DNA of 64,000 nt from Tyto alba (GCF_018691265.1 NW_024881327.1:21383936-21447935), one strand, 5' to 3'; positions 24,296 through 37,297 are shown, numbered from the stretch's first letter. Translations and numbers: made by a program. Notes: generated from the sequence alone by a model not told the origin.

Positions 24296-27200
24296 GGTGT
24301 GTGTAACTAAATAATTAAGAATGCACACTGAATAATAAATGTTTCCGAAAATACACTTCTTAATAAAAGACCCTTTGTTTTGCTGGTAGAAAGAGGAATC
24401 AGTTTCAACTGTCTACATGCCCTTAAGTGCTTCCTGTGGATCTGTGCCCAATACATAGCTTTACTATTTCTGATACCTCCAAGTGTTCAAACAGCACTAG
24501 AAATAGAAAATATTTACAAGGACAGATGTATTTGGCAGCCGTTGTTGGGTCAGAAGATATAATCAGGTGGAAATGTCCATTTCCTCCTTGATTATGGGCT
24601 CTATAGTTAGATTATATACTCTGCCCCATTATCCCATCTTTGAAAAAAACAGAGAACATCACCATTATGTTATATTAAGGGCAATAACTCATATGGATCA
24701 CAGCAATGCAGATATTCACAGGTCTGAACATGCGAACCTATAAAACAGTTAGAATGTGCCTATATCAGGAAAATGTAACAATCTCTGCTGAGTCAATGCA
24801 GTATCTGCAGCAGGACGAAAATGGAGAGAGAATGGTTAGTAATAAAGTGGTAAAGACTGAAGATGTGCTTTACTCTTTACATAAATGCAATTGTCAAGAT
24901 CTAATTCTAAGAGGCTGGCAAGACAAAATATTTCAGAATTGCTGCGATAAATGCCCTGAAGCTTGCAGCTTCATATGCCTGACATACATCATTAGTGTGA
25001 GTGGGTACCACTATGTAACAATTAAGGAAATGTGCCAGAAAAGTAGGCATCTGGGTCTGATATTGCTAGAGAAAGAAGGCTGCCTGCTTAGCTATAGATA
25101 GTATACTTAACATTGCAAGACACAATTGTTCATGATCTTGCAGATTGGAGGCCATCTGGAAAAGGCCTGTGAGTGAACAGATAATTAATCAAGTTGAGAA
25201 ATATTTCCACTTATTGGAAGCCATTTCCCTTTGCAATGACATCTAGTTCCATCACAGGTGGGAACAAATATAAATGTACACTGAACAGTGAAGGTGTAAA
25301 TGGGGAGCCAAACACATTTGCTGGGGAATGCAGAACAGAAATCCTGGCAACTGAGCCATCAGCTTCATCAGATGTGGGCTGCATGGGCAGTCATCATTTG
25401 TCATCAAATTATAAATGGTGTTGAGTTTATAAGGTGACTGAGCCCTGCCTGTGCTTGGAAGCAAACAGTTGCTTTATTTTAAGAAATTAATGTTTCCTAT
25501 CTGTCTACCTGCCCCTCGGTGACACATTCCCACTTCCTAAGCAGAGGGAGTAGAAATGAACGCTGAGCCAACTCTAAAAACAAGGTATGTGGTTTCCTGT
25601 GAAGGGAGAGGACTGGCAGCAACAAAATTACTGTGGTCTACAGCAGTGTCCTGGAAAGCTCCTCTGGCTACTGGTGCTGATCCTGAGGCAGGCAACAGTA
25701 TGGCACGGTGCCCTGCTTTGGGCAGTTAGGAGATGATGGCAGAAACTGTTGCTTCTAGAAGGAATCATCATCAGCTGCTGCAGTGAGTAGCTGGGCTCTT
25801 CTGTTGTTTTTCACTAGTTTCTTCTCTCAGCTGCTTCTTCTCCCTTCTCATCAGAACTGACTCAATGGTAGCCAAGTCCTTGCTCCTGTGGCAATGAAGT
25901 TCAGCTTTGTGCTTGCTGTTCAGAAATCTTTGCACCGTTTCTGAGTGAGTTAATAAATGTCTTGCAGTGATTAGCACTTAGGTATTTTAGTGCAATAGCT
26001 CATTTGGTTGCGCTTTCAGCTAAGATTTGAGATGGAGAAGTGGGCTGAACTGTGATATTGTAACCCATTTTATTTTGCGAGAGAGCAGCCGGTGGGACCA
26101 AAATGTCTTAATAGGCCACACCTTTGTTGAATATGTTAGCTCACATAAGATGAACCATAAAAAGTCAAAATAAATTATATATTTGACAACCCTAAGGTAC
26201 TTGATGTAATCATCACCTTTTTTTTATATAATGAAATATTTATAAACTAAGTTTTGACATTTTAAAATTTATATATTTGGAATTTTAATTTGAGTAGTTT
26301 TTCTGTTAATTAAATTAATTTTTAATCTAAACCCATACTTAAATATCAAAGCAAGCAATCATTTACTTGTGCCTTAGAAATTCCTTGAATTTTCATTTTA
26401 AAATGTTGATATTTGACATTTGTTCCAGGCCAATGTTATTTTTTTAATTTCAGAAGCTAATAAAGTAGAAAATCTATTTCCTCCTTTAATAGAGAACACT
26501 GTGAGGAACACTGAAGGAATAAAGAGAAAGAGGGAATCTGTTGGCTTTTAAAAATGTCTTCTAGCTTGAGCTAAAATGCTCTCAAAACTGGCACAGAATT
26601 CATGGGTGCTGTTAATTTTCATGTTTCTTTCAGCTTTTAATGTGATTGTACCTAAGCTAATGTGAGAGCAATAAAATACACAAACTTCAGTGAAATTTTC
26701 CTATTTAAGTTTGGTGTTTCAAGAAAAGTTAAAAAAATTGTCAGTAATGGGAAATAGCATGAAAGACTTCACGTCTAGCACATAAAACTTTTAAGGAATC
26801 GTCTCTTTTTTTAAAATGTCAGGTTTTGTTTAAGTATAAAGAAAATGTGTTCTGGGATCTGCCCTATTTCACACTGAGTGTGGTAATGGAACATGTGCTC
26901 TTCTTATTTATTATAAGCAGGAAACCCAACAGATCATTTCATACACAGAGAAATGCCTGTAATTTTTGACATTTTCTGTACCATGCTTCGATGTTTATGA
27001 TCTTTTCCTGAGGGAATATTTATCTTAGAAACCACCACAGAAAATCACAGGCCTCAAAAATCACAGGAAAGGACATGGATAGGAAAAACTAAAGGCACAG
27101 TGATATATAAAAAAAGCAAGTAAAAGTAAGTGAAGTAAAAAGAGCATTTATTTGCTAATTAAAAAACTTCCACATTTAAAGGCCAAGTAATGGAATCTCT

Positions 27201-27322
27201 ACTGATGAGGAAATGTGTATGTATGAACAGATGCAAAGAAAGTAATTATATGTCTTGTTATTTTTCACCTAATTAGGAATCACGATGACTTTAAGGTATG
27301 TGTTTAGGAAGAAATATGGCTA

Positions 27323-27342
27323 CCCCCCCCCCCCCCCCCCCC
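27323..27342. repeat. (C)20 homopolymer
   Basis: An uninterrupted run of 20 C inside otherwise AT-rich DNA. It gives artificial polyproline or polyglycine in frames that cross it. G-quadruplex or i-motif structure is possible. Confidence 0.9.
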
Positions 27343-28667
27343 TTGAAGTAGGTAATCTGGCCAATACATTAAATTCAGGACAACTGGAAGCTTTTCTGTG
27401 GCCCTTGTGTAAATCAGTTTGCAAATACAGAACAGATCTGAACACTGTTCTTCGTTTGTGCAAGAATAATTTACAAAAAGAAAGCTGTTGAAATACGTAT
27501 GAACACAGAACAAAGAAGATACAGTATAATGTTTCATTAAAAGAGAAACTATGCTGTAAACAAGATTATCTCCTGTTATAAAAAAAATCAGGATATCGTT
27601 CACTGATCTTTACAGAAAGATACATGATCAAGTATGTGTGTTGGCATTTTTAATCACTTTCTTTTATAGTAAAATTTTGTAGTTCATTAATTAAATCAAT
27701 ATCTGTGGTGCAGTGCTAACAGAGTAAGCAAGAAGAAAAGTCTGTGGCTGATGGCTATTTTAGTCACTGTACATTCTCTGCAGGTAAGGAAGACTGGCCA
27801 TCTGAGTTTAGTCATGTTTCAGAACCAGGGCAAAATGCATACAGTTTAGGAGGTAATCTAGATTAATGACTAACAATGCACAAGTTCATGTTTTTTTGTG
27901 GGTGTTTTGTTTGTTACTTTCTTGCTTGCTACTTTTTCTCCCCTTTGCATTTTTGTTTGATTTATGAATTATTTTATTTGGGATAGCCAAACATTTTTAA
28001 AGGACAAAATTAAAATACAGTGTGCATAGAAAGTACTCCATCCTGGATTGCAGAAAGAGGTGACCCTTAAGAGATCCTTTCTTTTACTTGCTTATGCTTT
28101 CATCATCTTTCTAGCAATGCTATATTATCAGCAATAATATTGCCTCTGACGTCTGCCACATAAAAGCATAGCATCCTTTCCTAACAAGCGGACAGGCAGT
28201 TGTGAAGTGTGCTGTAGAAAGATCAGAGCAGAATTAAAGATCTGGTATTTTGCCATTAGCTTGGTACAGAGCCAAAGTGTTTTGGAAATCTACTTCTTTC
28301 CACTGAAATTTGATGTGATCTCTGCAGGAGAGGTCTGAATAGGCCTGATCTTCCCAGAAACCCATCCTTTCCATAATGTCTCCGGAGAGCTGTGGCCATT
28401 ATGGTAAAGGATGGATACATTTGTGGGACAGGTACATTGTGATCTGGGGGCTCAGGGACATGGTTTGTGTCCCAGTGCTAACACAAATAACAAGTCTTGT
28501 AGCATGTCATACTTCTTTCATGCCTTAACATCCCTCTCTGGGTTGTCAAGGTGCATAAAAGCACACCTTGCTTCCAACCAATGCTTGGAGTTTACCTTTA
28601 GGATTAGTGATAATTGTGGGGTGATGTAGCAATGGCACCACAGATTTTAGATATGTGCATGGTGGCT

Positions 28668-28726
28668 TGTGTGTGTGCATGTGTCTGCACATGTGTGCAC
28701 AGGTCTGTCTGCACATACGCGTGTGG
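28668..28726. repeat. degenerate TG / TGCACA alternating tract
   Basis: Alternating purine-pyrimidine sequence such as 'tgtgtgtgtgcatgtgt', with self-complementary TGCACA and ACATGTGT pieces. It is a degenerate (TG)n microsatellite and of a type able to form Z-DNA or small hairpins. Confidence 0.7.
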
Positions 28727-31700
28727 GTAGAGATACAAGGAACTTCCACAGCCTTAGGAACCAGGCAAGCATACAGTAAGGCACCAGATTCCTCTTTCAC
28801 TCACTAACCACCTTTGGATTCAGTTTGTGTGTGTGTTTACTGCCATGCAACGCTAGGTAGGTGGTCCTTGTTTCTCTAACAGGTTCAAAGTGATTTTTTA
28901 TTATGAAAAATAAAATGCTAAAGAAAAGGTAAATATAAACAGGTGAGCTTGCTTTTGCTCAACCAATAAAAAATTACTTTTTCTTGCTAAGGAATATAAT
29001 ATCTTGCTAGTCAAAAATGGAAGAATATTTAGGGCCTGCTTAAGGAAAAAAATTAATTGCCTGATAACATTTTTGCATAGCTGCAGTGGGAGAGTACAAA
29101 ATGTACCATTTCTATATTTATCAAACTGTCTGCATATAATAAAACTTGACCACAGTTACAAATACAAAAATAAATAAAAAGTATGTGAGTTAATTTATAG
29201 TTAAAACCCAATAGATTTCTGATAACTTTTTACTAAATCCAGACTCCTTTCCTCTAAGTATAACTTTTTAATTAATAGTGGAGTTATGTGAGAGCGTAGG
29301 TATATACCTGTCAGTTATGTGCTGTGCTATATGATGTGTTTGACATATGCCATGAAGATGAAATTTATTATTCTTTGTAAGAATTCAATACAACAGTATT
29401 ATGTGTTATATTGGATGCATAGTATAGTTATGCTATATAACACTGTTTTAAGAGAGCAATAGGAAAAGTAAAATTCCTATTGCAAACAGCTCTTACTGAG
29501 TTCTATCACCAGCAGGCTAGTTAGTAACACATGTCAGCAAGAGCAATGTATCAGAATAAAAAGCACAATATGGCCACCATCTCAGCATGAAGTGAAATAC
29601 AGTTTGGATGTTTATAAAGCTTTAAGAAATACTATGTATGAATAAAAAAACCTGTATCTGAACTTCACAACCATTGAAGGTCCTCTGTGACCTATCTCAG
29701 CTAAATCCATTTCTTTATAGTATGTGACTCTGAGGAAAATGTAGCTTATAGTGATTCCCTACATACTTACAAAATCAGACTAGGTAGAAGAATCAGATGC
29801 TGGGAATGAATGCTTCTGGATTTTTTAGTATTTTAACATCCAACTTGAAAGCACAAACAAATGCATTTTGTAGGGGCAGTTGCACCTATGGGAACGGTTA
29901 ATTTAAAGATAGGGGTGGTTAATAAAACATCAAAGGCATTTTTAGTCATGCCTCAACACTGGCTAGATGCTCATGAGGTCCTTAAGTATTGCACCCATGT
30001 GCTATTGAGGCTCTCTTGAACAGTCAGTAACTCTCAGGACATAGGCTCCCTGTCTGCAACATTTCACTTCTCATGTGATTCTCGAGACTACTGATGATAC
30101 CTGGGCTCTGCAGTAGTTCATGTGTGTGCTGGATTTACAATGTACTCTCCAAAGCTTCTGTTAGTTGAGAGAAGACATCTGGATTTTCTGAGACTTTAAC
30201 CACAATTACCCTTTACTTTAAATAGCACAGAAAATAGTTGTAGCCAAAATAATAAACATATTCTGTATGGTTTTGTTTGACAGGAAATTGGTCAGCTTCT
30301 AGGCAGTGAGTTAAATACCTCTAGGAGTCTTTTGTGCCTGGTACACCATTTTTCCCCTAAATCATAGAACTAGAGATTCTCATCTACACATTGATTACCC
30401 CTTTATTTTTTTTTTTTTTTCTGCCCAAACACCCACAGGGTAAAAGACATTTTATTTTATAACTCTTACATATACCATTTTCTTATGTTCCTATAGTCAG
30501 CCTATTCAGATAATTAAGTTCTTTCCTCACATGCTGGCTACCAGCCCACAAGGCAGAATAAGATTGATTTATCTACAGAACTGCACAGTTAAATCTATTC
30601 AAATGTCATTGAGCTCAAATAGTTCACCCTTCCAACCTAGACCTGGTAGTGAGCTTCACATTAGTCCATTGATTGCCTTTTTCTCAATCCCAGAGAGTAT
30701 CTCTGAACAGAAGTTAATTCCCTGAAGTCAGTTAAGCAACCAAGATCACACAGTTACACCGTGACACTTAATATTTCATAAAAATACTGCAAAAAAAATT
30801 CCCCTGTGGTCTCCAACAGCAGACATTTGTTGCAATAATTTATGTCTAGGCTTCTAAAGGTGTTCAGTGGGGAGAGGTCTGCCCGCATGAGATTTTAAAC
30901 ATCTGTTGTCTAATTCAGACATGTTTAAACATCCCCCAAAGGCTTCAGGTTTACCTGTGAGCCCATCATTTATGCAGAATTTGGGAGTCCAGTGGTAAGT
31001 AATGAGTTATTACACTATATTCAGCAGTGAGAACTGCAGTCTTGGGCTTGTTCTTTTAATCACACTTGTACTAGCCGTGTTGTAAAGGACTGTAAACTAA
31101 TTTATATTTCCAGCTCTTTCAGGGGTTGTGTTTTCTATGAAGTTCCACTTGGTTTTTAAGTCTTGGTATTCTTTCTCTCCCTCCATATCCCTTTCCCCAG
31201 AAAGGGGGACAAGACAGATCAGTCAGCCAGCTTGCTGTGACAGAAGGGTTAGTAAATGCTAAGAGCTTCTCTCAAAATGACATGCAGGCTCTGAGAAGAG
31301 CCGCTTCGTGGTTGTAGGTTTATAAGGAGTCGGGTGACCATACGAACCCTCTGTCTTCATCAGCCTCTCTACAGAAGGGTGTGATGAGTGTAGAAAGAGT
31401 AAACTGTGTGACACAACATGGGTGACTGAAAATCACAAATACTCAGGACATCAGACATATGCTTCCATTATAGAAATTGTCCTATAATGTGGAATTTTGC
31501 TTCAGAGATGATTCAAACTGCTGAGTAGGACCTCCTGAGTGATTAAACCCCTTGTTGTATGTAGCACCTGAACATTATGGGTTTGCCAGTTTGAACATAC
31601 CCATACCCAATTTTATTTGGTTTGAAATTTTGGGAAGCAGTAGCAATATGTGGTTCTGGAGTACATTTTGGAAATCATGAAAATGAAAACACATATCCAA

Positions 31701-33189
31701 TGTTTTAATCTTTGGAAGAAATCCTGGCTTTATGAAAATTAATAGTAACATTTCTACTGACATCAATGATGCCAGATTTCACTTTTTCTTGACTTTCACT
31801 TTTTAGCAGGAAAATTTGTGATGTTTAGATGTATTTAGGGTCATATTGCATAATATCCTGCCTGCAAAGAAAAAGTTCCATTTCTAATCTTAAAAGCACC
31901 CTGTCTGTGCATCAAAAGTACACATGGATCAAAGTGAGAGGTATTTATCTGGACATTTTTCTCCTCTGTTGACTTTAAGCACACTGTGGAAAGTGGAAGG
32001 GATAAATAAAAAAAGTGCTTCACTTAAGCTACTTCTCACTTTGATTTTGTAAAATCAAAATGTGAGACACCAAATGTTTACAGAGTAAAAAGCAGTCTTG
32101 TTCCATACTGAGAGCAAAATTACAGTGAATAATGTTAGATAATTCTGGATATTTGTATGAAGAAAGTGAAAAAATTCTGAATAACAGGAGAAATGTTTTA
32201 TTATTTTCAAGGTTTTATTTAATGAAGGACTTATAGAGGAGAAGAAATATTGAATTTGGAACAACTACTGTCTTAGGCTACTGAACCAAAGGAGATCAGT
32301 GGAAAAATTTAGATCTAGTTTTTCTGATGCAATTATACCTGAAAATCCAGATATTTATGTTTTCCTCTTACCCACTTTCTTCCTCTCACAGTGGTCAGGC
32401 TGTTTTATCTCATTTCAGTAGATCTTGGAGAGAATCCAGGGCCCCCCACAGGTTATTCTGAATTCAAGAGAAGAACAACTTATTTTTCTCCCAAAGAAAT
32501 GACTTTTTCTAAAACTGAAATTTATTGCTTCATTATTTAGGAATCAAGAACTCTAAATGGGAAATTCTGAAAAGATAAAGCAAAGACAGGAAGAAATAAT
32601 GCATTGCCACTAATTAATTTGATTTCAAAAAGTGAAAATAGAACCAGACAAGGTTTAGGAGAATTGTCTAGAACTCCCAGCTCTAGCAGAAATCCTCTTC
32701 TTGGGTTTATAGCTGGGACAAGTGCAACTAAATCTACATTAATTTGAAAGAAGACGAGGAAGAAACTCGTATTTTAACTCCTCTATGCAAGATTCCATGA
32801 GAATAAAGTCTTTTGAAATTTGTGAGAAAAAAAGAGGTACCATATAGATACAATTCACCAGCTTGGAGAATATCCTCCATGAATTACCATGTGGCAGTTT
32901 TTGTCTTCATCCATTAAATAAAGAAATAAAGAAGCAATTCCAGCGAAAAGAAACAACAGTATTGAAGAGAAAATAAATGAAGTAAAAAAAAGAAGCAAAA
33001 AAAATCTCATATAATTTTCTGACATATCAAGCAACAGTACTGGCATATTGTCAAGTAGTAACATGTTGGGTTTGTGTGTGTGTGGAGGGGTGTTTGGTAG
33101 CAGGGGAGGGCCTATAGTGGTGACGTGCATGAGAAGCTTCTTGAAGATCCCCTGGCTCCAAGTTGGACCCACCTCTGGCCAGGGCCAAG

Positions 33190-33233
33190 CCAATTACCAA
33201 CAGCAGCTGTATCTCTGTGATAACTTATATAAG
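33190..33233 (+). promoter_or_regulatory. LTR core promoter (CCAAT box and TATA box)
   Basis: CCAAT at 33190-33194 is followed 30 bases later by TTATATAAG at 33225-33233. The LTR at 47 kb has the same arrangement with a weaker TATTTAA, which supports a real promoter. Transcription would start near 33255-33265. Confidence 0.7.
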
Positions 33234-33356
33234 AAGGGGAACCTGAGAGGAGGATTTGGAGTTGTGAGGACATCTATGTGAACACCGAGGTCAGTGGAAG
33301 GAAATAGGAGGAAGGGGGGGACATTCGCTGGAGCAGAGACCATACTCCTATATCCC

Positions 33357-33710
33357 ATGGTGAGACAGCAGGGCCATCCCCCTCTGCCACCCATGGAGGC
33401 CTGTGGTGCAGCACAGGCTGACCTGCAGCTTCTGGAGGACCCCACGTTGGCAGAACATGTGTCTGCATTAAAGGAGACAGGGGGCTCTGTGGGAAGGAGC
33501 CCCCACTGTTCTAGTTTGGTGCTGGGAGGACTGCAGCACATGGGAGGGACACACACCGGGGCAGCATGGGAATGGCTGCATCCCATGGGAAGGACTCATG
33601 TTGGAGAAAGCTTGTGGGGGACTGTCTCCAGTGAGAGGGGAACCACGCTGGAGCAGGGGAAGAATTGCAAGGAGTGCCCCCACCTTGAGGAAGAAGAAGT
33701 GACTGACTGA
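33357..33710 (+). other. open reading frame inside the LTR, downstream of its TATA box
   Basis: From an ATG at 33357 (context cccATGg) the frame is open for 117 codons to a stop at 33710. It is open a further 21 codons upstream without an ATG. The product is rich in Gly, His, Glu and Trp and ends in an acidic tail (EEEEVTD). I recognise no domain, signal peptide or membrane segment. The truncated LTR at 23368-23562 keeps the last 64 codons with one visible residue change after the first residue (His to Tyr). In the older LTR the matching ATG (47656) is followed three codons later by TGA, yet the downstream part of the frame stays open to 47983. The antisense strand is also open over the same bases (117 and 130 codons), so low stop density from GC-rich composition may explain it all. 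Protein function is unproven. Confidence 0.3.
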
Positions 33711-33864
33711 TTGAAATCCCATCGCCTGTCCCATGCACCACTGGAGGTGAGGAGATAGAAGAGCAAAGCTGAGTCCAGGAAGAAAGGAGGGGTGTTTTGG
33801 GGATGTGGTGGTGCTTCTCACTGTCCCACTTTGTCTGTTAAGTGTTGTTGTTGTTATTGTTTGA

Positions 33865-33870
33865 AATAAA
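33865..33870 (+). promoter_or_regulatory. LTR polyadenylation signal AATAAA
   Basis: A canonical AATAAA lies about 640 bases after the TATA box, followed by a T-rich downstream element. About 180 bases remain to the CA end, a plausible end of R plus U5. Confidence 0.7.
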
Positions 33871-34100
33871 TTGATGTTCTTTTTCTTCCCCTAAGGAAGT
33901 CTGCCTTTTGCCCATGACTGTAATGAGTGAGTCATCCCTCCCTGTCCTTATCTCTGTTCCAGAGTCTTTTGCTTTATTTTCTCCTTCCCGTTACTGAGGG
34001 GTAAGTGAAGGTCTGTATGGTGCTCAGTTGCCCTCTGGGATCAAACCACCACAAGTAGGTTTACATGGAATATAAACATGAATATGCTAAAAATATACAG

Positions 34101-34182
34101 GTTTTGTTTTGTTTGTTTGTTTGTTTGTTTTTTTTTTTTTTTTTTTTTTTTGTTTGTTTTTGTTTTTTTTCTTGTTGCTAAT
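34101..34182. repeat. (TTTG)n and poly-T tract
   Basis: Several GTTT units lead into a T run and then further T runs broken by single G. It lies about 50 bases beyond the 3' end of the solo LTR. Confidence 0.85.
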
Positions 34183-36397
34183 TCTTGTTGCTTTTAGTTC
34201 AAGACTGGGACTTAAAAACATGAAAACCCTATACCTCAATGTAAGTAGCAGTTTCCTGCAGAAAAGTGTGCCTATCATGCAGGCATACTGATGTTGATCC
34301 AGATCTAGTGCCTTGCTTGGTTGGTTTACAAATCAACTAATATGAACCAAAAGGATGTGTCAGAGAGTATAATTTACAGACAATACTTTTCTTTTGAGAA
34401 AAGTAAAGGCAGAGGTGATATATATTGTATGCTACCTAGCTACTGTGCAAAACTTCCATGAGCAGACAAGTTTGAGTGCACTAGTGGTATAAGCACCTAC
34501 ACACCTGGAATTTAGTCTTGAAACATGATGGAAATGCATTGGAACAAAATACTATCTCACCCTGAAGCCCTAGCAGTGTGCAACACCACTGTCCAAGTGT
34601 GGATTGCTTGCCACTGTGGGCTGGCCAGTTTGTGGGAGATTTCTGATGTTGATCCTTAAACCTTCAAGATTCACTTCTCACTTTTTCTTGCATTTGAGAT
34701 CACTTCTAATGTTGTTGGTGCACTGGGTGCAGAACCAGGTGCTTTCATGGGTGAAAGTCTCAGAAGCTTGAACCAATATCTGGATCTACTCACATTCATT
34801 CTGTGGTTTGAGCAACAAACTCATGTATTTTATACACACTGTGGGACTATACACCTGCCATTGGCAGCAAAGGTTTGTTGTTGACATCTGAGAATGATGT
34901 TCACTATTTGGGAGCAAGATGAATGTGTCTGATCCTTCTCTCAGGACCTGGCTTATGTCTGGGGCAAGGCTAAGAGCTGATCCTGGCACCCCCTGAGCTG
35001 ATTGTGGGGACAGGATGCCACATGAGAGACCAGACACAGCACACAGGACACAAATACTGAGAACCAACTTTTCTATTTAGAAGACCAGGCTACCAGCTGA
35101 TGCAAGTTGATGTTGCTCCATTAACTTCAACAAAGCTCTGTGGATTTATGTGTTGTGAGCTCAGTTTTAAATCCTGCTGTATCTTGGAAGAGTAAAACAG
35201 GTGATGGAAAGAGGTCCAATAGGTGGGTTATTGGACTTCAGACTAAACCAAAGGTAGGTGAAACACAGTCAGAGGAGTCTTATGATAACAAGCCCAGAAA
35301 AAGAGAATACTCTAACTCAGAGACAGACAGAAGACAGCTGATTTAGAGAAAACGCCGTACCTGACTTGAGTTCAAATTTTTGTGTTTAATTCAAATCTTT
35401 CAATTCAAAGCTGAGCCAGGCTAACAGGAAGGTATGAGGTACAAGCTGGAAATTATGATATTAAATTAATTTTAATCCATATAATACATCTGCTAGATGA
35501 ATAATACTTTAGATAGTATAAGTAAATTTTATTAATTAAGCTGCTTAATGACATTCTACTGTTTCTTATAAGTCTAATTTTGTTTCAGAGCTAATAGGAG
35601 CAAAGAGGAGAACTGAGACCATCTCTCATCTTGGCTATATTACAAATCAGTTACAAGTGCAACATGCAACTCAAAACCACACAGCTGATTTACAATTATG
35701 CAAGCAAACACTTCAGCTAATTGCATAATGATACCTAAATTACTGATGTACAGTGACATTCACTTATTTTTCTCAAGGATACAAGTGGTAAAAAAATTAT
35801 GTCAAAATGCATAATTTTAGTGTGCAACTGGACACAGAGCTGAAAGAGAGATAACAAGTCCTTAATTAGTATCAAACTGAGCTGAATTATCCTGGCCATT
35901 ACAAATGGAAGACTCGCAAACACTTACCAGTCATTACTTTTCTTTCTACACACTTCAAAGCTGGTAGTCTACAGAAGTGTTTTAAATATAATTATTATTA
36001 CTTAGTGGAATTCAAACACCTACTACTCCTATTTTTTTTTTTTAACCAAAGATAGTGCTTCATCTTGTCTCCTGCTTGAGTGCACTTTTTCTGTTTATGC
36101 TTTCAAACAGCCATTTCTCAACAACAGCATTCTTTCCTCTGTGCTACTGGTCTCCATCCATGACAACAGCAACAGTCCCTGTACAAACAACATATAGTTT
36201 TATGAAAATTATGATAATACTCCAAACACTATGCATTTGTTTGTCACATACAGTTTTTCTTAAGTAAAATCATAGTACTTTTTTTCCTCTAATTTTGTTG
36301 TGAGGAAAAAAAAAACCCAGTTTCTCACTGAGAAATCTTGGGGGTTCAAAGTCCATGAACCAAGAGGCAAATTTAGCTAGAAATGTAGAAGATCAGG

Positions 36398-36415
36398 AAA
36401 AAAAAAAAAAAAAAA
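36398..36415. repeat. (A)18 homopolymer
   Basis: Uninterrupted A run followed by GAAGAAAG. No retroposed body is visible upstream. Confidence 0.8.
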
Positions 36416-37297
36416 GAAGAAAGTAGTATATTATTATTACAGCAAATTATGTATTTTGTAAAATAAATGCTGGGAATGGAAAGTGCTAACAATACCAGAA
36501 AAATAATATAAAACTGAAATCTTTTGACTACCGTGAAACCTCCTGTGGCAAATAACGTGAACATTGTCTTTTAAGTTTTTTACATTAATCTTTTCCTTAT
36601 GATCTGTGAACAAACCTAGATCTTCCAATAACCTCTTGCTGATCCCCCTAATAGGAAAGGTCCTATGTCCTGACTGGGAGGAAATAATTGTTAACTGCAC
36701 AGAACAAAACAACCCTTTCATTGCAACTGTTCTAATTAGAAGTGATCAGGTAATGAATTAGATGCAGAAGCAAACAAGCTGTAGAGAATTCAAATGAGCT
36801 ATTTTCTCAACTGGATTCAAAGTCATCAACAGCTGAATGAAAATGTGTTATCCCAAACCAGGTGCATAGGCATGGAGCCTTCAGCATATAAAAAAATATG
36901 AGGGGTATTTGCTTAGTGGTTCAAGGCATCTGTGTCCTCTCCTGAGCCAGAAGTCCTGTAGTCACCAGCACAGGTGGATGGTGATTGCTTAGTGGCTATG
37001 AGTCTATGGAAGGAGGGAAGAAAAGAAATAAAGGGGTATATTGTTTAAGAATATCTTCTATTTGTCTCTTTCTGCCAGGTTTCCTATAAATCTGCCAGGG
37101 GCAGATGGTGAAGCTTGCCTTGCCAGCATATAACTTAAGAACATCTAGCAATATAAACAGGATTTATCCTACCATAAAGGTAAACTGTGTCCTACTTTCC
37201 CTCAGGATTCAATAGCACTTAACTGATGCTAAGTGACACTGTTTGCACCTAATGGGATGTTTAATAGCTAAGGGAAAGGAATAGAAAAAAAGATTGT

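Larger units (their letters stand above)
23831..33063. other. unique noncoding DNA between LTR copies
   Basis: No gene or dispersed repeat recognised. It contains a TA/T run (24271-24295), a (C)20 run (27323-27342) and a TG/TGCACA-rich tract (28668-28726). The longest frame (24706-25101, 131 codons, plus strand) has no recognisable domain. Confidence 0.55.
33064..34053 (+). mobile_element. complete solo LTR of an endogenous retrovirus (young copy)
   Basis: The 990-bp element begins TGTTGGGTTTG and ends ACCACCACA, giving the TG...CA termini and the short TGTTG/(C)AACA-type inverted ends of retroviral LTRs. It contains a CCAAT box (33190-33194), a TATA box (33225-33233) and AATAAA (33865-33870) in the expected order. 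No primer-binding site, gag, pol or env sequence follows, so it is a solo LTR left by LTR-LTR recombination. AAGTAG occurs at 33053-33058 and again at 34053-34058, but the first copy sits five bases outside the TG end, so it is not a clean target-site duplication. It is near-identical to the segment at 23000-23584 and clearly diverged from 47357-48362: in a 72-base block starting near 33587 I count 13 differences from the latter and none from the former. I cannot assign the retroviral class. Confidence 0.9.
34054..37297. other. unique noncoding DNA
   Basis: No gene recognised. It begins with a T-rich tract (34101-34182). A somewhat GC-richer part at about 34560-35060 resembles no repeat I know. 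An (A)18 run lies at 36398-36415. Confidence 0.5.

Noticed and set aside
24706..25101. 131-codon open frame as a gene
   Set aside because: No recognisable domain, signal or homologue, no GC or codon bias against its surroundings, and one such frame is expected by chance in 64 kb on two strands.
34801..34820. A fourth LTR end, because 'tgtggtttgagcaa' matches the antisense LTR terminus
   Set aside because: The match is only about 14 bases and the following sequence does not continue as LTR.
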